From positions 248,001 through 312,000 of the forward strand of contig JAJFKS010000006.1 in the NCBI GenBank assembly GCA_021773115.1: 64,000 nucleotides of DNA, in the 5' to 3' direction. The notes under the pieces were generated by a model that saw nothing but the letters and a program-made list of their open reading frames with translations, was not told the origin of the DNA and ran no database searches. The stretch's first letter is position 1; the number at the start of each line of letters is the position of its first letter. Shown one piece after another: positions 59,027 to 64,000 of the stretch. This DNA comes from Woeseiaceae bacterium. Lineage in GTDB: Bacteria > Pseudomonadota > Gammaproteobacteria > Steroidobacterales > Woeseiaceae. The translations under genes were made by a program, and so were the position numbers.

Positions 59027-60832
59027 TTACCACGGTTGTACCTCATTGTCTGGCCACACACTGTTGCCGTCCTGATCGACGCCGGATCGCTGATACTGGT
59101 GCCGAAACTTACGCCGCAGCAGGCCACCCGGATCATCCGGTATGCGACGCAGCCATTGCTCCATCGCTTGCTCCTGTTCCTGTTGCTCACGTAGCTCTGC
59201 GAGCTCTGCTTCCGACATTTGCTGCGGTTTATCGCCGGCTTCAGCCTCCTCGGCTGCGCGCTGCAACTCTTCCTGCAGCGCCCGCATATCTTCTTCACTC
59301 ATTTCTTCGCCGGGGTCTTGGGAGTCGCCGTCCTTCGGCTCACCATCGGCCTGCGACTCGCCTTCCTGCCCCTGCTGATCCTGTTGCGATTCGGAATCCG
59401 ATTGTTCACCTTCACCGCCCGGATTCTCGGTCGACTGCTGGTCATCGCCTTCGCTTTGCTGGTCCTGTTCCTGCTGGTCTTTCATGCTCTTTACGAGTTC
59501 GAGATTGTATTTTGCGTCTTCGTTGTCCGGGTTCAGCGCAAGCGATTTTTCATAGGCCTCGATCGCAGCATCGAAATCGCCGTTGAATGCCATTGCGTTG
59601 CCGAGGTTATAAAGATTTCGCTCGTCGTTTTTGGCGGCAAAACCTTCAGCACTGGCAGTGAAATCCTGCGCACGGTACTGCGCGACGGCGCGCCAGTCCG
59701 GATCCTTGAACAACGCGGCCGCATCAGCCGCTTCGCCTTTTTCCAGTTCGCGCTTCGCCTGCTGGTCCTTGTTAAGCCACAAATCCGACCACGATGCGGC
59801 GTACGCCGATTGTGGCAATGGCATCAGGAACAACAGCGCGACGAGCACCCACCCCCGACGAAACGCGAATGCCGCCAGCGGCAACAGCAACAGCAGTAGC
59901 CACGGGCCTTCCTCGCGCCAGCGATCCGTTGCGACAGCTTCGTCACCTGCCCCGGCACTAACATTCACCACTTCGCCGCTCAGCAGGATATCCAGATCGC
60001 TGTTGTCGGGCGTCAGCCGTGAATAACGTCCGCCGCCAACGCCAGCCAGCGCGCGCAAGCCACTTTCCTCCAGCCTGGGGACGGCAATCTGGCCGCGATT
60101 GTCCGTGACAAAACCGCCTGACGCGCGGGGAATGGGTGCACCTTCTTTTGTACCTACGCCCAGCACGGACAATGTGTAGCCCGCTGCTTTCAGTTCGCGC
60201 GCAGCGACATCGGCAGCCGGTGAAGAACCGCCGTCCGTCACGAGCAGCACCTCGCCGTAGCCGGCCTTCGCCTGATCGAGCAGTTGCCGCCCTTTGCCAA
60301 TCGCAACTTCGGGATAACTTCCGCGGCTCGGCATAATATCCGTCGTCAGGCTGTTTACGAGCGCAGCGATTGTGTCGGTGTCGCTGGTCAGCGGCGTGAC
60401 CGTAAAGGCGTTCGCCGAGTACACCAGCAGCGCGGTCTGGCCACTCTTGCGGCGCTCAAGCATATCGAGAATTTTTAATTTCGCGCGTGTCAGGCGGCTG
60501 GGCGCGACATCCTGCGCATCCATTGAACGCGACAAATCCAGCGCGACGACCAAGGCCTGCTCGGCACGAAATACCGGTTGCTCGATGCGCTGCCACGCAG
60601 GACCGGCCAGGGAAACCGCGGCAATGATTCCGGCCAGGCCGAGCAACCACCATCGGTAATCCTTGCCACGTCCGGGATCGCGCGATAACACGAACGGCAT
60701 CAACGCCGGGTCGATCACCGATTCCCAGTTGCCGGCACCGAGCTTTCCGCGTGCGAGTAAAACCGCCAGCACGACGATCACCGGCACGGCGAACAGCCAG
60801 TCGGGACGTAACCAGTGGAAATCAGCTGGCAC
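59027..60832 (-). CDS. batB: BatB/BatC-type fusion: von Willebrand A domain plus TPR region
   Basis: 601 aa. N-terminal helices (WLFAVPVIVVLAVLLARG; WWLLGLAGIIAAVSLAGPAW), then a VWA domain with MIDAS DLSRSMDAQDVAPSRLTRAK and LLVTDGGSSPAADVAA. After a further helix pair the C-terminal third holds TPRs (RNLYNLGNAMAFNGDFDAAI and EAYEKSLALNPDNEDAKYNL) and a Gln/Glu/Asp/Ser-rich low-complexity tail. In many genomes BatB and BatC are separate; here they are fused. GTG start overlaps the BatA stop by 11 nt. Confidence 0.9.
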   Translation of the reverse strand: MPADFHWLRPDWLFAVPVIVVLAVLLARGKLGAGNWESVIDPALMPFVLSRDPGRGKDYRWWLLGLAGIIAAVSLAGPAWQRIEQPVFRAEQALVVALDLSRSMDAQDVAPSRLTRAKLKILDMLERRKSGQTALLVYSANAFTVTPLTSDTDTIAALVNSLTTDIMPSRGSYPEVAIGKGRQLLDQAKAGYGEVLLVTDGGSSPAADVAARELKAAGYTLSVLGVGTKEGAPIPRASGGFVTDNRGQIAVPRLEESGLRALAGVGGGRYSRLTPDNSDLDILLSGEVVNVSAGAGDEAVATDRWREEGPWLLLLLLPLAAFAFRRGWVLVALLFLMPLPQSAYAASWSDLWLNKDQQAKRELEKGEAADAAALFKDPDWRAVAQYRAQDFTASAEGFAAKNDERNLYNLGNAMAFNGDFDAAIEAYEKSLALNPDNEDAKYNLELVKSMKDQQEQDQQSEGDDQQSTENPGGEGEQSDSESQQDQQGQEGESQADGEPKDGDSQDPGEEMSEEDMRALQEELQRAAEEAEAGDKPQQMSEAELAELREQQEQEQAMEQWLRRIPDDPGGLLRRKFRHQYQRSGVDQDGNSVWPDNEVQPW

Positions 60833-61856
60833 TCAACTGTCCCTCCACGCGGCGACGAATGGACAGGCGCTGCAATAAGCTCACCAGGCACATAAAAATG
60901 ACCAATGCGAACGCCGCTGCCAACGGGTAGTAATAATAGGATTTGATCGGCCGAAAACCGGACTCTGGCTCTTCGACAGGCTCCAGCTCATCAACCAGCC
61001 TGTAGATATCCTGCAGCGTCGCGGTGTCGGTGGCGCGAAAGTAACGCCCACCCGTGAGCTGTGCGATTTCTGTCAACGTGCCTTCGTCGAGGTCCGCGGA
61101 CGGATTGATTTGACGGCGGCCGCCGATCAACGATGCAACTTCAAGTTGTTCGGCGCCGATACCGATCGTATAAATGCGCAAGCCGACCTGCTGCGCGAGT
61201 TGCGCTGCTTTGAGGGGATGCACCTCGCCAGCGGTATTCGCGCCATCGGTCAATAACACGAGCACCTGCTCGCCCGCACTGCCCGCCTGCTCATGCACGC
61301 GACGAACCGCGAGCGTGATCGCATCGCCGATGGCCGTTTTTTCTCCGGCGAGCCCGATGAAGGCTTCCATCAGCAGAATATTCACCGTGGTTCGATCGAG
61401 GGTCAGCGGCACTTGCAGATAGGCGCGCTCGCCGAACAGGATGAGGCCGATTCGATCACCCTCGCGACGTTCGATGAAGTCGCTGGCGACGGCTTTGGTT
61501 GCCGTCAGGCGATCAACGCGCCGTCCGGCCAGCTCGAAGTCTTTTTGGTCCATGCTGCCGGAGAGATCGACGGCCAGCATCAGGTTGCGACCCGCAACCG
61601 GCACTTCAAGTTCTTCGCCGATGCGTTCCGGACGTGCGGCGGCAACAACCAGCAACACCCAGGCAAGGGCGGCAACCCAGAAACGCCAGTTCAGTAATTG
61701 TTCCGTTCCGGATCGGTCCCTGAGTGTCGAAAAGCTATCGACGCTCGGCACGCGCAGTCCCGCTTCCGACAGGCCTTTCGCTTCCGGCACGTAATAACGA
61801 AACAGAAACGGTAGCGGCAGCGCCGCGAGTGCCCAGGGCCATGCGAGCGACCACAT
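60822..61856 (-). CDS. batA: BatA-like von Willebrand A protein
   Basis: 344 aa. Two N-terminal and one C-terminal membrane segments flank a periplasmic or cytoplasmic VWA domain with MIDAS residues in LMLAVDLSGSMDQKDFELAG and VLVLLTDGANTAGEVHPL, plus IGIGAEQLEVASLIGGRR. Close relative of the following protein (BatB). Overlaps the DUF4381 stop by 1 nt. Forms part of a conserved MoxR-linked chaperone/metalloprotein maturation-type membrane complex; the exact role is unknown. Confidence 0.92.
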   Translation of the reverse strand: MWSLAWPWALAALPLPFLFRYYVPEAKGLSEAGLRVPSVDSFSTLRDRSGTEQLLNWRFWVAALAWVLLVVAAARPERIGEELEVPVAGRNLMLAVDLSGSMDQKDFELAGRRVDRLTATKAVASDFIERREGDRIGLILFGERAYLQVPLTLDRTTVNILLMEAFIGLAGEKTAIGDAITLAVRRVHEQAGSAGEQVLVLLTDGANTAGEVHPLKAAQLAQQVGLRIYTIGIGAEQLEVASLIGGRRQINPSADLDEGTLTEIAQLTGGRYFRATDTATLQDIYRLVDELEPVEEPESGFRPIKSYYYYPLAAAFALVIFMCLVSLLQRLSIRRRVEGQLSAS

Positions 61857-62347
61857 CAGCGCTGCCCTCCGACCGGTGTGGACAGACGCATCCGAACGGC
61901 CGCCAGCATCGCATTGACATCGACGTCGCTGAAATCACCCTGTGGATCGCGATACGGCAGTTGCAACAAACTCTTGCCACCGTCGGTGTGAAAATACGGC
62001 ACCGGCAAGTCGCGATCGAGCCACTGCAACCAGGACTCACCGGTCAGTCCTGCAACTTCGTGGCGCGGTGCGTAAGCGAGCATCGCGCGACGCAGGAGCT
62101 CGGAAACCTGCTGACCCAGTACCACTGCGTTGCGGTGTTGGAGATAATCCGCTTCGACCTGCCGCAGTTCGCGAGTCGCGTAGCGCCGAGGAGCACTGAA
62201 CTGACGTTGCTGCCACGCCTTAAGCAACAGCCAGCCCAAGCCGATCGCCGCCAGCACAATGATGGCCCACCAGCCGGGTGCCAGCGGCCACCAGCCGATG
62301 GCTTCGGGCAGATGCAGGTCGCGCAATGGAAGCTGGCTCGGATCCAT
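61856..62347 (-). CDS. DUF4381 protein
   Basis: 163 aa. The N terminus QLPLRDLHLPEAIGWWPLAP, then GWWAIIVLAAIGLGWLLLK (transmembrane helix) is the DUF4381 signature, and the C-terminal half has SELLRRAMLAYAPRHEVAGL and TGESWLQWLDRDL. Always found between DUF58 and BatA genes in MoxR/Bat operons, as here. Role unknown; probably a membrane scaffold. Confidence 0.9.
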   Translation of the reverse strand: MDPSQLPLRDLHLPEAIGWWPLAPGWWAIIVLAAIGLGWLLLKAWQQRQFSAPRRYATRELRQVEADYLQHRNAVVLGQQVSELLRRAMLAYAPRHEVAGLTGESWLQWLDRDLPVPYFHTDGGKSLLQLPYRDPQGDFSDVDVNAMLAAVRMRLSTPVGGQR

Positions 62348-62349
62348 GA

Positions 62350-62766
62350 CTAGTGCGTCCTGCGGCCAAGGGCGGTTTGTAAGGTCGATACCGGGTCATC
62401 GTCCGTCGACATCGACATCAGGTGCACACCGTAACGGTGACAAAACTTCTCGAGTTCGTGTGAACGCTCGGCAAATTCATGTTCGTAGTCACGACGTGCG
62501 GCCGCCGCATAGGTATCAATGGCCAGTTCATCGTCGGCCGACACAATACGATAGCGACCCGGTGGTGGCAGTTGCCGCTCCAGCGGATCGTTAAGGAAAA
62601 CCGCGAGCACTTCGTTGTGGCGCGCGACGCTCGACAGGTAAGACTGTGCAGCGCGAGAAAAGCCCAAAAAGTCGCTGATGACGACAACCAGGCTACCGGG
62701 CCGGGCCACTCGCCGCAGCGACGACATGGCCTGCGCCAAAGGATCAGAAAAGGGGTCAGACACCAT
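62350..62766 (-). CDS. DUF58 protein, C-terminal half (split gene)
   Basis: 138 aa that correspond to the second half of a DUF58 protein: MSSLRRVARPGSLVVVISDF followed by LGFSRAAQSYLSSVARHNEV and DPLERQLPPPGRYRIV. A normal DUF58 protein is about 290-320 aa in one chain. The ATG at 62766 directly follows the stop of the upstream half in the same frame (TAAATG); both codons lie in the loop of the inserted palindrome. Whether this half is made by re-initiation is not known. Confidence 0.8.
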   Translation of the reverse strand: MVSDPFSDPLAQAMSSLRRVARPGSLVVVISDFLGFSRAAQSYLSSVARHNEVLAVFLNDPLERQLPPPGRYRIVSADDELAIDTYAAAARRDYEHEFAERSHELEKFCHRYGVHLMSMSTDDDPVSTLQTALGRRTH

Positions 62767-62799
62767 TTACCTTGGAAAAGGTGTCTGACCCCTTTTCTG
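62745..62799. repeat. Perfect palindrome inserted in the DUF58 gene (REP-like, GGGGTCAGA type)
   Basis: Two exact 20-bp inverted arms (62745-62764 and 62780-62799; right arm reads GGTGTCTGACCCCTTTTCTG) with a 15-nt loop ATTTACCTTGGAAAA. On the coding strand it adds the codons for K-R-G-Q-T-P-F-P-R, a TAA stop, then ATG-GTG-TCT-GAC-CCC. The element is 55 nt, and the flanks on either side resume DUF58 sequence, so it looks like a discrete insertion. The same GGGGTCAGA core makes the rho terminator at 19648-19686. Confidence 0.85.
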
Positions 62800-63329
62800 G
62801 ACACCGCGATTCGTCCAGTCCGGGTGTTCAACAAGCTGGTGCACGTATCGCAATGCAGCTCGGCGGCCAAGTCGCGGTTTCAGCTCGCGGTGTGTTGTGT
62901 CGCCGAAAATAATGCCGCCGAGCCTGTCGCCGCGATGATGCGCAGCCCAGGCAATCAACGCGGCGGTACGGCTTGCATTGACCGACTTGAAACAACCACG
63001 GGTTGCGAAATGCATGTTGGCGCGAAGATCGGTAACGACCAGCACCGGGCGCTCGCGCTCTTCGCGAAACAGCTTGGTGTACGCCGTTGTACTGCGTGCC
63101 GTGACGCGCCAGTCAATACTGCGAGGATCGTCGCCCGGCTGATAAGGACGCGACTCATCGAACTCCATGCCACGACCGCGAAAATGCGAAACATAGGCGC
63201 CGGTCTGCAGCGAATTGACACGCAGTACATCGAGCGCAATCGCTCTTGCCGGCCCGCTCAGGCGAATCAATCCCGCCTGGCTTACGCTAACCGGCGAGAC
63301 ATCTTTGGCAGTGTGATCAAGACGGTGCA

Positions 63330-63330
<1 letters not shown>
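62767..63330 (-). CDS. DUF58 protein, N-terminal half (split gene)
   Basis: 187 aa. Typical DUF58 features: SGPARAIALDVLRVNSLQTG, then YVSHFRGRGMEFDESRPYQP and GDDPRSIDWRVTARSTTAYT (the G-x-E-F-x-E-x-R-x-Y-x-x-G-D-x-x-R-x-I-D-W motif), VLVVTDLRANMHFATRG. The last nine or so residues (KRGQTPFPR) come from the inserted palindrome and then stop. The start is GTG, overlapping the MoxR stop by 1 nt. The conserved half is intact, but the protein is truncated. Confidence 0.82.

Positions 63331-64000
<670 letters not shown>

Noticed and set aside
62745-62799. Insertion sequence in the DUF58 gene
   Set aside because: Only 55 nt, with no room for a transposase; it is a short palindrome, not an IS.

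Overview
This 64 kb window looks like chromosomal DNA of a gammaproteobacterium. The evidence is gene order: prmA - DUF3426 gene - dusB - fis - purH - purD at the left edge, rhlB divergent from trxA-rho, then cysQ, plsB, lipA and a MoxR/DUF58/Bat operon at the right edge. Coding is dense, with moderate-to-high GC, many TTG/GTG starts and many 1-4 nt stop/start overlaps. A free-living, possibly marine or sediment lineage (Woeseia-like) is plausible, but that is a guess. I see no rRNA, tRNA, CRISPR array, IS element or complete prophage.

Layout. 1-7.6 kb: PrmA tail, zinc-ribbon/DUF3426 membrane protein, tRNA dihydrouridine synthase DusB, Fis, purine biosynthesis (PurH, PurD) and molybdopterin molybdotransferase MoeA, whose 3' end overlaps a relic of a carbonic anhydrase. 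7.7-13.1 kb: accessory region. From about 8239 to 11776 it is an array of integron gene cassettes separated by five well-formed attC sites and one half site, with no integrase in the window (a CALIN-type cluster). The cassettes carry an unknown 100-aa protein, a HigBA-like toxin-antitoxin (TA) pair, a HicAB pair, a ParDE/RelE-like pair, an unknown exported protein and a PACE-family efflux protein. To the right, a YggU/DUF167 gene and an inverted ArsR/SRPBCC pair are each followed or flanked by decayed attC-like hairpins, as if the array is eroding. 13.2-19.5 kb: cupin, LysE exporter, small unknown proteins and a FecI/FecR/TonB-receptor signalling operon. 19.6-24.8 kb: Rho, thioredoxin, RhlB, GMP/IMP nucleotidase, CysQ, YdcH-like protein. 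24.8-30.9 kb: Cus-type RND metal efflux operon led by a Cys/Met/His-rich exported protein. 30.9-41.6 kb: TrhO, PlsB, lipoprotein, hydrolases, an alkyltransferase-like protein, two tandem DUF697 GTPases and a DUF885 lipoprotein. 41.6-46.4 kb: secreted DUF1501/DUF1800 pair and an orphan contractile-tail sheath protein. 46.5-57.3 kb: PLP enzyme, L,D-transpeptidase, methyltransferase, M48 and S49 peptidases, lipoyl synthase, OmpA-like protein, HAD and alpha/beta hydrolases, glyoxalase I. 57.3-64 kb: MoxR - DUF58 - DUF4381 - BatA - BatB/C - BatD operon running leftwards and cut by the window end.

The strongest unusual items are: the integrase-less cassette array, in which the R'' and R' core boxes of individual cassettes are reciprocally matched; a toxin promoter with an operator palindrome exactly between -35 and -10 and essentially no leader; and a DUF58 gene split in frame by a perfect 20-bp-arm palindrome of the GGGGTCAGA type, which supplies both the stop of the first half and the ATG of the second. 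All assignments come from reading motifs and gene order by eye; no database search was run.
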